Source of the DNA: Callorhinus ursinus
Taxonomy: Eukaryota > Chordata > Mammalia > Carnivora > Otariidae
Length of the DNA: 64,000 nucleotides
Assembly (NCBI RefSeq): GCF_003265705.1
Contig: NW_020312788.1
Coordinates: 2,300,405 to 2,364,404, forward strand
Direction of reading: 5' to 3'
Shown here: in pieces, positions 46,188 to 61,100 of the stretch
Layout of the letters: every line of letters starts with the position of its first letter
How positions within the stretch are numbered: the first letter of the stretch is position 1
Notes under the pieces: model-generated
The model's input: only the letters and a program-made list of their open reading frames with translations
Databases searched by the model: none
What the model was told of the DNA's origin: nothing
Made by a program: the position numbers and the translations under genes

Positions 46188-49100
46188 ATCACAGCAGAAA
46201 ACCTGTATCTAGCACATGTAGTTCCTAGTATCTGATTGTTTTTATTCCTACGTAAAATTCACAGGCCTCTGCTGGCCTCCCTTTTCACTGTGGGTGCCTC
46301 TGAAGTGGCCACATTGTCCATCGCTCCCCACAAAAGCCCGGGCGGGAGGGGGGTGCTGCTGTGGGCCAGGATCTCAGCAAAAAGGCCCAGAGATGTCCCT
46401 GCCCTCTCCTGACAGTGCCTCCCCTCCCCTCAAAGACCACCTCAGCCTCTAAACGCTTTTCCCTTGTTCTCAGAAGTTTTTGCCGCACACCCCAGACTAC
46501 CCTCTTCCTTCTGTGGGGTCACAGTTTTCCTTTTTCCTGTTATTTTCAGAAGCCCCTGACGTTTGCTGACGGATAAATGGAAAATGGACTCTTCATAGTT
46601 ACCAGGATTTTATACAGATTGTGCACAGGGCTGGCACTTTCTAGCTAATACTTTATCCTCACAAAAACCCTTTGAGGTAGGTACCGAGAAAAGTAAAGTT
46701 GTCCCAAGTCCCTGGAAAGGGCAGAGCGAGATCCAAATTCAGGCCTTTCTGAATCAGACCCTGTGTTTTTAATCACTTTTCTTAACCGGGTTAAAGTACA
46801 CATGGTTTCCAGACCCTGATGGAATTATTCTATTTTGGGGAATTCTATTTTAGGCACAAGTGGTTTCCTGGAAGAACGCTAAAGCAAACATGTCTAAGTA
46901 GCTGAATTTTTCCAGATCCCTCAGACTGCTCGTCAAGGAGGCTCTGTGACTAGATTGTTCTATGTCATGAGAAAAGAAAGGCAAGCAGAGGTCAAACGGC
47001 CCAGAAAACAAGCATTCTAAAAATAGCTCTTTCATCATTAAATCCAGGAAAGTGGATGCTGCAAATATTTACCTCGTCCATCAAGGCTGCTGTGATTTTT
47101 TGACTCTCTGCGTCGGAGAAGGCAGGGTCCCTGGAGTTGGACTTCAGCATGTGTTCCAGGCCTGACAATGAAATCACCCTTTCAGTCACCGCTGCCCATC
47201 CTGTTCTGGAGGGACTGAGATGGGGCACGTGCAGGGGGAGCCTGAGCCCAGAAGTCACACCAGGAGGATTTCCCAGGGGCCGAGGCTGTTTCTCTTTGTA
47301 GTTGCTACTAACTTTTACTGAATGGGTGGCCTGTACCTTCATTTAATGAAAGTTGAGAAATTCTGGTGTTTAAAAAAATCTTGATTGTTATTTTGCAAGA
47401 TGAGCTTTCGAATCCTCCTCGAGGACCCAGTTTGTGGTCGGTTCCCAAAACTATCCCAGTGTTAGGCTCTCCCTCCCTACGGTAGTTAAGTTTCTAAACA
47501 TTTGACTCTCTCGGATTTCCTAGCAGGGATTACATTTCAATATGTTGTTCTGGTCCACATCAAATAAGCTCCACAGATCAGAATCACAAGCTGTTTTTAT
47601 TATCCGTATCGCTTTAGAGCTGCTCACATTCCGACATCCCTAACTCATCTAGAAGGATAGTTCAAAAAGAAATAAACAAGGAAACCAAAAGCTGTGTGCA
47701 CAAGGAGGTTCACCATGTTTTAAACCAAACGAGTTTTCCCTCATTCCAGCCAATTTCAGAAACACGGCAAAATGCTATTATTTCTGGAAACAGAAATATA
47801 GTGCTTGTCTAGCTCTCTCAAATAGACCAAAACGTCATTTTCAATCTGTTTGCACTCTCCTTTCTTCTTTCCCATTTTTCTTTATTCACGCATATTAGCT
47901 TTGACACATAATTCTTCAAATGAGGTGATCCTTGCCCCAATTAACAGAAGTGGAATCACCCTACCTCTGAATGAAACCTCTGAGTAGGAAGAACACTTTC
48001 CCTTATCGGGCCATTCACAGATATAATTACACACCTTCCTGGTCTCTTGAGGCTTTTTCAATATCTTTTTGCAGTCTCAACAGTTTTGATTTTAATGAAG
48101 ACTCTTGTCGCTCTTTATTCATTGCATTGTTAAGATCTTCTTCCTTTAGGGACAAAAAATGATGCTTGACAATTTAAGGTTTGCTACTCCTAGTTGCACT
48201 GAGAATTTCACTGACAACTGTATTTAATATTAACGTGACAGAAGAAAAAAGTAAAAAAAAAATAAAGTCAGGCTAACCTTTGGTTTTATACAGATTGTTC
48301 TATCTGTTCCAGACCTGTTTAGTAAGAAAACATCTTGTCCACAACTTGTACGCACACAGCTGAGCACTTTCTTTAATAGAACACATTATTGTTGGAGAAA
48401 GAGCCGTACTATAGTTATTTCACAGTTTCTTGATAAGTAAATCTATTCGTTGGATACTTTACAGCTCCCTATTAACCTTGATTCAAGTTAGAGTCCTTTA
48501 AAGCTCCAAATGTAGCATGGTGTGTTTGCTGGGAGCCAGGACTGCCTCGGGAGTAGAACAAATGTATATTGTGCTCTGTTCTGTATTGGCTGGCTACTGA
48601 GAACACATGAGCTCTTCCCAGGATGGGTCTATAATTTCGTCAAGCCCCGAAGCATAACATTAAGAGACCTAGCAATTCAAGGCCACATTCATTCATGAGT
48701 GGTGCAGACAGGAACAAGTGATTCAGCGAGTGCCAGGACATGAAAGTTTCAAGGAGGCTAGAAGACTTAACCAGAATTTTTTGGCCAAGGGGAAGGAGGG
48801 CAAAGGGTATTCAGGGCAGGAGAAACGGCACAAGGAAAGGACAGAGGGAGGCAGCAGGAGATGTATCAGGAAAAACACACACACCAGTTGCTTGAGCAAA
48901 CACCGTGGAAGGAAAAGTTGTCTTGGCAGTTTAGGCCAGATTTTCGGGTTGAAGTAGGGGATTTTACCACATAAAATGTGAGAACTGTTAACAATATCTG
49001 AGCTTTCACATCCATTATTTCAAGGATCGAATGAAAAAAATGAAGATGTCAGGGTCGGGTGGGGAGGCGGCTCAACAGGAGTGTAGCAGACGGACAGGAA

Positions 49101-52100
49101 CCCGTGGGTAAAGGGGGGACACCAACATCTGAAGACAGAAGTAGAGGAGTCAGGACTTTGCTGATATGGAAGGAGAAAAACAAGAATCCTGAAAGTTGGT
49201 GGAGAGATTAGCTTTAGATAGATTGTCATGAAGCGTGAGGATTTAGAGCAGAGTGAATAGCCTTGATAGGAATGATAAAGTATAGATAAGCATATTTTAC
49301 TTACATATTGTGAATTGTATGTTATAAAAGTTGATATCTGTATTACATGTGATTCTTACAACTCTATGAGATTGGTTTTATTTTCCCTCTGACACTCAGA
49401 AAAATAAATGAAGACCCAAAAGGAACAGTTTGAAACCCAGGACCTCTGAATCCCAGTGCTCCTCCCCATGCCCACCTGCTCCTGCACATGCCCAGCCCCA
49501 CCCCCACCCCCTGCCCTGCAGCCCAGCAGCCCCCAAACCAGCCCGCGCTGAACGGCAAGCCTGCCTAACTCCACCCCTCCGGCCCTCCTCGCTGGAGAAA
49601 TGCACATCATACTCCAGCTCTGGCTCGGCTGGGTGCCAGGCCAAGACTTCATTTGGGTTGTTTGGGGATGCCTATTGTTTACAAATGTATTTCCAGAAGT
49701 GGATCCCTGCTGGCACAACTCAAGGATAGAAAGTACTGCTGTCCTTTAACTTTCTTAAATTTGTCCTTCTCCTCTAAAGATTTCAGAAAGATCAATATTG
49801 GAGGTGGCAGATGAAATTGCAGATGCAACCTTCTGAGCATGGCCTTTACGGTAACCTTACAAATATTTTCACACTGATCACCAGCCCCTCAATATCTGCA
49901 CTTGGATTGTTCTCCTGTCTTAACCCTAGTCCCTGTACATTTCCAGTCTATGCTTATTGCCAATGTCTATAAGGGCAGATTCTGGGTGTGTTTTGCTTTG
50001 AGGATATTAAGGAAATCCCATTTACCCACTTGGAGATACAGTCCATTCTCTTAGACAACAGACACGTAGTCATTAGCTCTGGTGCCCTGACTGTTCCATA
50101 GAAACCAAAACTTCCCATGGGCATGTCAATTACAGATGAACAGTCACGGCTGCCTCCCTACATCTCACTAGAAGGCTAATCACATTTTCAAGGAGAATGA
50201 CCCCTATTTTACTGACAAGCTAGTCAATAGGCACTTTTTATAAGAAAGTAACAAATATATTTTATTGTACATTTTCCCATCTCAGGGGTTGCCTACGCCA
50301 TTTGGAAGAGGGGAAAAAAAAAAAAAAGACGAGAGCTTTCCGCTTATAATCAAATCTTACTTTCCACTTTCACCACTACATTTGCTTCTGCTTCAAACAG
50401 ACATTGCTATTGCTAATTCGCTTCACTTTTCCCAGGGTAGGAAAAAAAGATTTAATTCAAGAAAGAGGTGGCCACTTACTGCTGTTTGGAGGGTGGGGGA
50501 GGGGAAGGCTGCTCAGGAGCCACTGTTGTGTCTAATCTAATTGCCTTTCCTCCTCCTTCATCTCTCGTTCCCTGAGCAGGACTCCTGGGATGTTGACTTC
50601 AGCTACACTTTGAAGCCTGTAAGAGGCCATGACCAGTAGGCTAGTTCTCCATACAGGGGGAAACGAACCTTCTCAATCTGGACCTTGAAAGTCTGGACGA
50701 AATACAGCAGAGGAATTCTCCCTTCAGATTGCGGTAATTAATGATCAGTTCCTAGAACACTACAATTAAGACTAACAAGAGGGGAGCACAGGACAAAATC
50801 CCTGAGATGTGACCCAAGAAGACAAAGAATCTCCCCCCAGATAACAAAGAACTGAGATGCCTAGGCTGTGACCAGTCACACTGATCGGTTTTTAGCAAGT
50901 TTCATGTAATAGTAGAATCACCCAAATGCCCTCAGAATAAGCTTCTGTAGTATGGTGTGAGGTTTTCAAAGGCAAGGACCATGAAGAATCTTGACCATGA
51001 TTCCCACCTTCGAGGAGTCCTGCCTTTGTTCGATCCCTTCCACGTACACTTACTGACTTGCGCTTGAACTATTGGGCTGCACTTATCAACTTGGTTCTGA
51101 CAAATAGAATACAAAGAGATGTCACTTCTGAGATTAGCTTATAAAGACTACAGTTCCGTCTTGGACACTAGCTCTGTCTCTTTTGGATCACTAGCTTCTA
51201 GGGGAAGCAGGCTGGCCTATTGTGAACTCCCCACAGGTGGAGAGAGCCCACATGGCAAGGAGCTGGTATCTGCAGCCACCAGACTGGGGGTGAGGGGGAC
51301 TGCCATCTGCCACGTGGGTAAGTTCAGAAGCAGATCATCCCCCAGGAGAGCCTTGGCATGTCTGCACTCCTGGCTGACACACTGATGGCAGCCTTGTGAG
51401 GGACTCAGAGGCACCCAGGGAAGCCACACCTGGATTCCTGGCCCACAGAAACTGTGAGATAATAAATGCTTGTTTTAACCTGCGAAGTTTGGGGGTAAAT
51501 GTTATGCAGCAATAGACAACCGATGTGATATACAGTGATTATTTACAGGTCCTGAAACACGTCTGCCTGGGATTACTCTAGAAGACTGAGCATAAAGATT
51601 CCTGTTTGACTTTCTTCCCTTCCAGAGGACACCAAAGACATATTTCTATTGCCCAGTTTGTAAACCACATCCTTTTCTTTTATTTATACAGACTATGAAA
51701 AAAATCAATATTTTCATTTACAAAACAAGATATTTCCTTTACGATTGCTCTCAATGTTTTTCCAAATGCGTCCCTCAGCCTATGAATGGGGTTCTCCCCA
51801 TCAATGGGACTTCCTTCTATTCCATACTTACAAAGTAATCGGTTAATAGGAACTCGGATTTATTTTCTGTGGATGAAACTGCAGTTTCTTCCATGAGAGC
51901 CTGGGTATCTTTTTCCACATCTATCTTGCTGATGGCACAGTGAATCTGCGTGTGGCACTGCAATGCCAAGAAAGCAGAACAGGGTTGCTGAAGAATGTTT
52001 CCTGCCAGTTCTTAACCATGCACGTCAGAAATAGAGAAATCTTTACTACTCACTGTGGTCAGGGTTTGGCCAAAAACAGAAATATGTTGGGTGTACTGGT

Positions 52101-55100
52101 TCAAATTATTGTATAAAAGTTTAATTCTTTCCTTCTCCAGTTCCAGGATGCTCTGAAAAGGATGGAAAATGACAGAAGATGAGCCAGTTGTTGTGCAAAA
52201 CTAAAGGCACACAGCCAGGCACTGACACACACCAAGAAAGCCTGCATGAACGGTCAGGTTAGTGCCTTCTGAAGATCTCATTTCCAGGCTGCAGTGGGGA
52301 AGATGCCCAGGACAGGAATGTGATTTGGTGAATGTCCTGCTTATCCTCATTTAGGATTGGTTTAGCTCACATAATTTTCCCAGACTGTTTTGGCCCAAAA
52401 GGCATATAGGCTGATGTTATTGGTTACCTGACATTCACAAAGAAAGGGGAGAAAAGAGATCATTTGAAAAGCATCTGTGAGTTCTTTTTTTTTTCTTTTT
52501 TTAAGATTTTATTTGTTTGTCAGACAGAGAAAGAGGGAGAGCACAAGCAGGGGGAGCAGCAGGCTCCCCACTCAGCAGGGAGCCCGATGCGGGGCTCGAG
52601 CCCAGGACCCTGGGATCATGATCTGAGCCGAAGGCAGACGTTTAACTGACTGAGCCACCCAGGCGTCCCAGCGTCTGTGAGTTCTAGAGAAGGAGTGTGA
52701 AGCCCAGTAAAACCCATGTCCATACCCTGGAAATGCATTCAGACTATTTGACAGAGCAGAACCCCAAAGTCCGATCAACTTTGAAATTATGAAATTTTAG
52801 GCCAGGTTTTAGGAACCCATTGTATCCTAGTAAGCAGCTGTTTCCTTATTTTGACACAAGCTGAGCCACCAGCATCAATCTGAGACTAGAATCACCAGTA
52901 TCTCTTGGTGGAGATGGTAATGGTTAAGAGATTTTAATTACATTTCAGGGAAATCATTAAAATGATCTCTGTTTGCTCATGAAAAGAGGCAGAGATAAAT
53001 TCCACTGTGCAAAGGGGAAATCCATATCTCATTTAATGAATTATTGCTTTCTATTATCTTGTTCTTTTTGTATAAAACAGTCAGTAGAGAAGCAAAATCC
53101 TCTGGAGGACCTAAAAAACTGTCCTCCTGTGTCTTTACGATAGCACATATATGAGAGCGTGGTCAGAGTTAGCAGGAACAGCAGATCTGGAGCCTGGTTG
53201 GGGACCAGGCACCATGGTAAATCACACTCTTCAGTGTTTTCAGTCCTGTCGTCCTGGTCTTCTGGTCTGTACTACTCAAGGAGCTTGGAAGAACTTCATT
53301 TTCATCTAAATTGCTTAAATAAAACTGATCAAAGAAATATCATGTTCTTTCTAGAGCAAGAACTCTCAAATTTTAGCATGCTTAGCAATCACCTAGATAC
53401 CTTCCTAAAATCATTCAGAGGTTCTGATTCATCCCATTTAGAGAGGTGCTCAGGAATCAGAATTTTAACAAGCATGCTAGCTGCTTGGAGACATTGTCCT
53501 GGGACTATAAAGGGCCACAAAAAAAAAATCTAACTTCAAAATTATTTATGATCCTTCCACCCAGAGCTAACCCATTAGCATTCTGATGTGTTTCAGTCCT
53601 AGGTATGCGTGTATATATGATTTTATTTTTCTAGTTACCTAGCAAATTATTGAAATTTGTATCCTGTTTTTTCACTTAACATTATACAAGAGCGGTTTCT
53701 CATGTTCGTCTCCAGAAACACCATTTAACACAGTCCACTGTGTGGGATTGCATACAGTGCATTTGATTCATTTACTCATCCCCTTAAGGTTAGCCATTTG
53801 AATTGTTTCCTTCCTTTTGCTCCTAATGTATTTTGAACATAAATTGGTTTGTTTTTCAGCTATTTCGCAAGATGGATTTATAGAAGGAAAATTATGTTTT
53901 TCACCACGGGCTCCGGGAGAGAGCCAAGCCCTTCTGTCCTGAGGCAGCCGTTGTAGGCCCTATGAGTCACCCTCTCTCCGCCTGCATCTAAAGAGGCACA
54001 GTCTCTACCACCCTTGGGGGTACTGTGAAAATAATCACTCAGATTATTTTCTGTGTTCTGTGGTTCAGATGAAGAACACTGCGGAGAAGGTGAACATTTT
54101 TAACGCCCTTGACATTTATTGCAAATGCCTCTCTAAAATAATTCCTTGAGTACTTACTGTTGGAACCAAACATTTGGCTCTTGGTAATTCTTAGTAGCAT
54201 GGCTATTGTTTTTCAAAATATATTATAGATTATTTATGCCAACTGAATTGTTTGTCCTTGGAAGGTAGGAAAAGTGACTTGAGCATGGTAGGATTATGAA
54301 TAGTAAGACTAATTAACCTGTGGTTTGTGGAATTGGCTTTATTACTTCATAACCTCACTTGAAACTTGACATTTCTTAGTATCTAGCAAACTGCCTTGAA
54401 TGCAGTTCAGTGAATGTTCTCTGAAGGAATTTATAAACCCAAATTGGAGAGGGAGAAGGAGTGAGAGGGTACGTTATAGGACGCTTAAGTGAATTCTTAT
54501 ACCCCATTTCTACAGGAGAATGGTCCTGGGAGAATGGAGGGAAAAAGGAAACTGAACAACCCTCCTCACATTTCCACCTTGCACACTTACAACAAAATTC
54601 CCCTTTAATTCAGTTCAGCCCACTTCTGTTATGTCTTCATGAATATAACATTCTCCTTCTGAGTTTGTATATAATAGACGATCTAGAACACACAGTGTAA
54701 GATGTGAGTCAGCGACTTGGGGGTGCAGGCCCAGTGTATACAAGCCAAGGGAATATGAAGTAAAGGAATGGTTCTTGGTTAGGGCCAGGCAAGGATGACT
54801 TGGCAGAAGCAGTCTTAAGTGGGTGCGCGGGGCCGGGCATGCCCTCAGGAGGCAGAAGGTGGCTCTAAGGGAGCTGAGGTAAGAGGATGTGTGACAACTG
54901 AAAGGGAGAGGTGGCACAGTGTTGGTGGCCTCTGGCATGGTGGTAACAATAAACCAGGATGCAAGAAGGGCGAAAGGAAATCTTTCTTTTCCTCATGGAG
55001 ATTCGGATTTTGAGTAGATTCCCCATGTGACTTGGATTCTAATAAAAAAAACTTAGGGTTTTGGGGCACCTGGGTGGCTCAGTTGGTTGGGCAACTGCCT

Positions 55101-58100
55101 TCGGCTCAGGTCATGATCCTGGAGTCCCGGGATCGAGCCCCACATCGGGCTCCCTGCTCAGCGGGGAGTCTGCTTCTCCCTCTGACCTCTCCTGTTCTCT
55201 CTCTCATTCTCTCTCTCTCTCAAATAAATAAATAAAATCTTTAAAAAATAAAACTTAGGGTTTTAAACATTTTTAAAGCTGAGTTGAAAGAGATTTTTTT
55301 TTCAGAAACTTCAAGGATAATTAACATACAGTGTTATACTAGTATCGAGTGTACAATATTATGAGTCAGTGATTCTACATATCACTCAGCGTGCATCACG
55401 ATCAGTGTCCTCTTAATCCCCTTTATGTATCTCACCCGTGCCCCCCCCAATCACCTCCCTTCAGGAAACCACCAGTTTGTTCTCTATAGTTTAGAGTCTG
55501 TGCTTTTATTTGTCTGCAAAGACATCATTTTAGATAGAGATAAATGTATATCTTGTCACCATCAGGGAGACTTTATAAGCAAAAAAAGATAATTTCCATG
55601 ATGTTTTAATATAAAAGTTGGGGCTGCTGAGAGGCGAGTGGGTCCGGAGGAGAGGTATAGGAGGACCCTAGCAGGAAAAAAGAAAACTGAGAAAAAGGAA
55701 AGAGAGACCTAGTAAGAGCCTCTGAGAAAGGAGTTGGTAATAGCAATATACCTAAGGCATTTTGAAGGCAGCGGGATGTTGGCTACCCCGGACGTAGTGG
55801 CAGCCATACGAGGTAGAACCATACTTATCCCCCATTGCTGTGATGTAGAGAAGTGAGAAGGATGCAGACACGGAGGTTAAGTATTTTTCTCATGGCCTTT
55901 GAAGGGCGTCTGGAAGATGGAATGGGAACAGCAATTTTTCTCTCATAATCAAACAGGGCTTCCAAGGAAACCAGCCTCTGTGGAAAAGCCACAGCTCCAC
56001 TGAGGAGTCCCAGGGGGTGAGGCAAGACCAAAGGCCAGGTTGGAGAGCCAGGTTTCAGATGCACCAAGCTGGAAATTAAATCCTTGGCCCTTTCTCATCC
56101 TCTTCATCTAACACCTGTTCAGCAGAAGCAAGGAGGGTACTAAGACCCTAGGTTTGATGGCATAAATTTAAAAAAGGTTTATCCTCATTTCTTCCTCTCT
56201 TTGACCTAGTTTTCATCGCTCCTTTAATTTCCCCGCCCTTCCCCACCTCTGCCTGTATCCTGCCTTGAGAGGGGAACAGCAAGATATGAACTGCGGCCCT
56301 TCGATTTCTGCTTGTCCAGCTCCTGTTAGCACAGAAGCAGAGGGCTGAGGTCAAGTCTGTGGCACGAGGCTGCTAGGTTGAGTCCCGTTGCCGTCTTGGG
56401 CAAGTACCCGCACGTCTCCACTCTCTCACTATAAATTGGGAATAAAATGATGACCTCTTCATGATGTTGTGATGAACACAAAATATAACGCAGCGAGTGT
56501 ACTCAGCACCGTGCCTGTCCCTAAGCAGCACCTGTATCATTCACACATTACTGTGCTTATCAAATTGCATCTTGATTGCCTCTTTTTGCAATTGTACCTT
56601 CCTTTAAGCATCTTTTTTTAAACTTACAATGTGGGAGGGCGCCTGGGTGGCTCAGTTGGTTAAGCGACTGCCTTCGGCTCACGTCGTGATCCTGGAGTCC
56701 CGGGATAGAGTCCTGCATCGGGCTCCCTACTCGGCAGGGAGTCTGCTTCTCCCTCTGACCCTCCCCCCTCTCATGTGCTCTTCTCTCTCTCATTCTCGCT
56801 CTCTCAAATAAATAAATAAAATCTTTAAAAAAAAATAAACTTACAATGTGGGGAAAAAAGAAACCAAAACATTCATGTTCTTAGCACCCAGAGTTGAACA
56901 TTATTTAAGTTGGTCAGATTTATGTTGACTTAAAAAATAGAGAGCTACGCTATTCAGATAGATAGTAGTTGGAGTAACTTTTGGGCCCCGGTTTGTTTTG
57001 TCCTCTGCCAGGCTGTCCACAAGCCATGTGGCTGTGCAGCTCTGTTGAATTCCTACCTTTTCCCTCCTACAACATAGATTCAGTCTGTATGTATGAGTTT
57101 ACAAACACGCACATAAAAATGCACTGTAGTTTGGGGTGTGAGTTTTTAAATGCTTTAATTTACATAAAGTATATAAATAGCAGGTTTCTTTTCTTCGACA
57201 TCATGATTTTGAGGTTAATTTGTGTGTGTGTGTGTGTGTGTTTAAGATTTTATTTATTTATTTGAGAGCGAGAGAGAGAGAGAGAGAGAGAGAGAGCCAG
57301 AGAGAAAGCAGGAGTGGAGGGGCAGAGGCAGAGGGAGAAGCAGGCTCCCTGCTGAGCAGAGACTGAGCCACCCAGGTGCCCCTAATTTGTGTTTAAATAT
57401 AGTTTTAATTAATATTTATTGCTAGGTATCCATCTACTTTCTAAATTAGAGTCCATTTTAAGAGTAATTCCTCTATTGATAGGTATGAGGATTGTGTACA
57501 ATTTTTTCTTATCCTGCAGTTATAAACAATTCTGCAATAAACATTGTTATACATCACCCTTGGTATACAGGTGTATACCAGATACGTGCCGAAGAGGGGA
57601 GCTGCCAGGTTGTAAATATATGCACATTTCAGTTTACTAGATACGACGGTCGAGTCATTCTCATCATTCTCACTAGAGAGGTACAAGAATTCTTGTTTCC
57701 CAGCAATTCTTGTTTAGCAACACGTGATATCATCACTTTTTAATCTTTGCAAAGTGATTGAGCGTCTCTTCAGATGTTTATTGGTGATTTTGATTTTCCC
57801 TTTTGTGATCTGCTTGTTCATACTTTTTAAGTTTTATCGGATGATTTGCCACAATTCTTTCCTTATATGTCTTCTTGGCTGCTGAGCTTACTCCTCCCAG
57901 GTTGAGGTGGTACTCTTTAATCATTGCTCCAAGGCCCAACACAAAACCCCACAGACTAAGGAACTCCGTAAACGATTACTGTACAAATCAACTCTCAGGC
58001 CTCAAATTTCTTTCTGAGTGCCAAATACTCAAGCCTTAATTACACTTCACTTCGACAGCACTCTTTGAAGTTAGCTGCGTGCTATTGCGGCCGTTGAGAA

Positions 58101-61100
58101 TTAGAATCTGGCCACAGCTCCTCAGTAAATATGGTTATTGGATCCATGGAGAAATGGAAACGATTGGTAGTCATGTGGTTTGTCTAAAATCACAGGAGTG
58201 AGGGTCATTGCCAAGGACAGAGCTCATCAGGTCATGTAATTATAGATCTGACCTTCCTTTTCAAGGCCTCACCGAGCTCCATGGAAGAAGAGAAAAATGC
58301 GAGCTCAGGACTCACCTGGTAGCAATTTTCCAGTGTGTTTTCCCACTTGAGTCTGGTAGCACAGCCAGCCAGGTTTTTTTGGTAGTAATTTTCATCTTCT
58401 TTTGCCAACTTCTCCGTCGATTTTTTCAGTTTACTGAGGAGCTAAAGGAAAACATCAGTGTCATATATTCCTTAACACATTTATCAAAGCCCTTGGTGAC
58501 CCCAGGTAAAGGATACATACAACCCAACCATACAGCTCCCATCTCCCAGCGAAAGTCAGCCACAGTAGCTATAGACGACAAAACCAAAGATCTTTCTCAG
58601 AGAAAAGGCATACCAGAGCTGAAAGGAAACCTAAGGGTCTGTCGGTGTGATTCCTTCAATCATTCACATGAGGAAATTGAGGTCCTTAAGTGTGACGTGA
58701 TGTGCCCATGTTCATCCATCCAATCAAGGAGGAGTCCAAATGACAGGTGAGCAGATTAGGAAGCTCCAGCTCCCGACTGTAATCTACCAATGCTCCATGT
58801 CCCAGCATTTCTTGGCAAGGACAGGTGGAGATTGTGCAAGCACGTAAGTTTAGAACTGGTTCACTGGTGAAGAGCTCGAGGCACAGGCCAATGTTGACTA
58901 TGAGTTGTGGACTGCTAGCCAGGTGCTTCCCACTCATCCTGCTCCCCCGTGATCTGTTCCTTCACAAGGAGCCCCCTCTTGCCAGCCACCAAAAGTGGCC
59001 ATTCTGATTGTGAAGCCTTCTGGAAAATCAGAGTGATAACAAAACTCTCTGTACCAGGGTAGCTGAAATTGATTCTCAAAATGCTCAGACAACTAATTTC
59101 ACATCTTTGAGAACAAAGGAAGTTGTATTACACGAATTGTTCTCAAACTTGGATATGTTTAGGAAGGACCTGGGTGCTTATAAAATTGCAGATTTTCAGG
59201 GTCCCACAGGTAGCAATACGGATCCAGTAGTTCTATAATGGGATTGGGAAATCTGAATTTCACTACCTTTCCGGGTGATTCTGATGCAAATGGTCCTCAA
59301 AGCACAGTTCAAGGAAGACCAAAGATCCCCCTGATATGAGCAGTTTAGGAGTTTCAAGGACAGAGACAAAGGCTTTTAAAAATGACCTTCTTTATGCTTA
59401 AGGACATTTTGACTAATGTTTTAGTAATGAAGAACATCCATCCAAAATGGTGAATATTAACACCACTCACTTTATTATTCCAATTGATATGCTAGCCATT
59501 CAATTGTCCCTCGGCTCTGATGTATGACTTACACAGGACATATTTGGTTTTGTATATCAAGTGTAATGAAACGCATTTATCTGCGGAAACATGAGCTCGT
59601 GAATTTCAATCTGATAACAATATAGTGAAAAAGGTGAAAGTGTGCCATGGCTATACTTTGCTAAATCATCATCCTTAGATTGTTATTGAGATGCTCACAC
59701 GCCCAGCAATGAGAATGCAGTCACTTTTGAGATGACTGCTCACATCAGCCTACACTACAGAGCTAGATTGACTAGAAGTTTCTGTTCAGCAAATTTACAA
59801 CAAATAACCCCAAATAGATATAAAAGAAGAACAGTTGACTTTTATATTCTTATTTAAGGAAATTCTCAGAAAACTTTATAAACTTTGTCAAATATTGAAT
59901 GCTTCTTCTTTTCTTTCTCTTGGAATAAACATATCATTCATTTATTCATCAAACATCTATTGAGTGCCACAGTGTGCCATGTACTAGGTTCTGGGACTAG
60001 GAAAGTAAACTAGATAGTCTCTCCCTCTAGTCAGAGACCCATAGGGCCATCACTGTCCTGTGTGATAGATCCCAGAATGATACAAATATTAGGTATCACC
60101 GGGGCACCAAGAGGGGCACCTAAACCAATCTTGGAATTAAAATGACATGTAAGCTAAGCCTGGGCATACAATGGGTACTCACAGAAATGACCCTGTGTGA
60201 ATAAAGCTAAAATGGGAGTAATAATTAGTGAGGTGAAATAGTATAACATGATACGGACAAAATTTTTGGAGACATTGGAGCACACAGTTTGAGAGAGAAG
60301 AGCAATAATACTGAAAAGTTAGGCAAGGGTCAAGTCAGGGAGGGTCTTTAGGGCCACATAAAGGAGTTCAGACTTTATTTGAGGTCACCAGGAAGGCTCT
60401 GACGGCCTTTAAAAGGAGAATGATATGCTCATATTCGAGTTTCAGAAAAGTCAGGTGGGCTTGTAGATGAGGAAGAGATAGAAGAAGACAACACTGAAAC
60501 CCAGGAGACCAGTTTGCCAGAGAGCTGCAAGCAGTGGCGATGGCGGTCTGTGATAGAGCTGGGAGCGGGGAGGGCGAGGCACAAGTAGCAAAAGTCAGGA
60601 AGTATTTTGTTTAGGAGGTAGAACCACGAGCATATGTTACATGGTAATATTCAAAGATCTAGAAAACACAGGAATAAAAGAATATTTTTGGTAGAGGGAA
60701 GTGATGGTTCCAATCTTAGATGTTGAGTTTGAGGTGCTAGGAGGCAGTTCAGAGACTGGTTGGGCTGGAGACATAAACTGGGGTATTATCAGCTTAGATA
60801 TGATAGTGGAAGCCTTGAGAGTATATTTATTGAGTACTGGTTATATAGTGAGTAACTGATTTTGAGAATAATGTGTTGGACACTGGAAATACAATGCTGC
60901 ATAAAACAGAATGAGTCCCAGGAGAAAAATCATCAGGAAAAGCAATATATAAAGGACAGGCAAAAAGGCGAAGTCCATCAAAGAGTTAAAGAAAAAAACG
61001 CCAGAAAGAAAAACCAAAAGAGTAAGGTGTTGCTGAAGTTAAAAGAAGAGAATTTTCTAGAAGGAGGACGTCAACAATGCTTAATGCTTCCAAGAAGTTA

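Larger units (their letters stand above)
44254..47072 (-). other. NOSTRIN intron: mostly unassigned
   Basis: A 2.8-kb intron holding a TC repeat and a MIR piece. The short ORFs inside (for example 45342-45590) show no recognisable protein. Confidence 0.5.

Noticed and set aside
49430..49729. Overlapping ORFs in a C-rich stretch
   Set aside because: Compositional: GC-rich intron DNA lacking stops, with ORFs on both strands and no motif.
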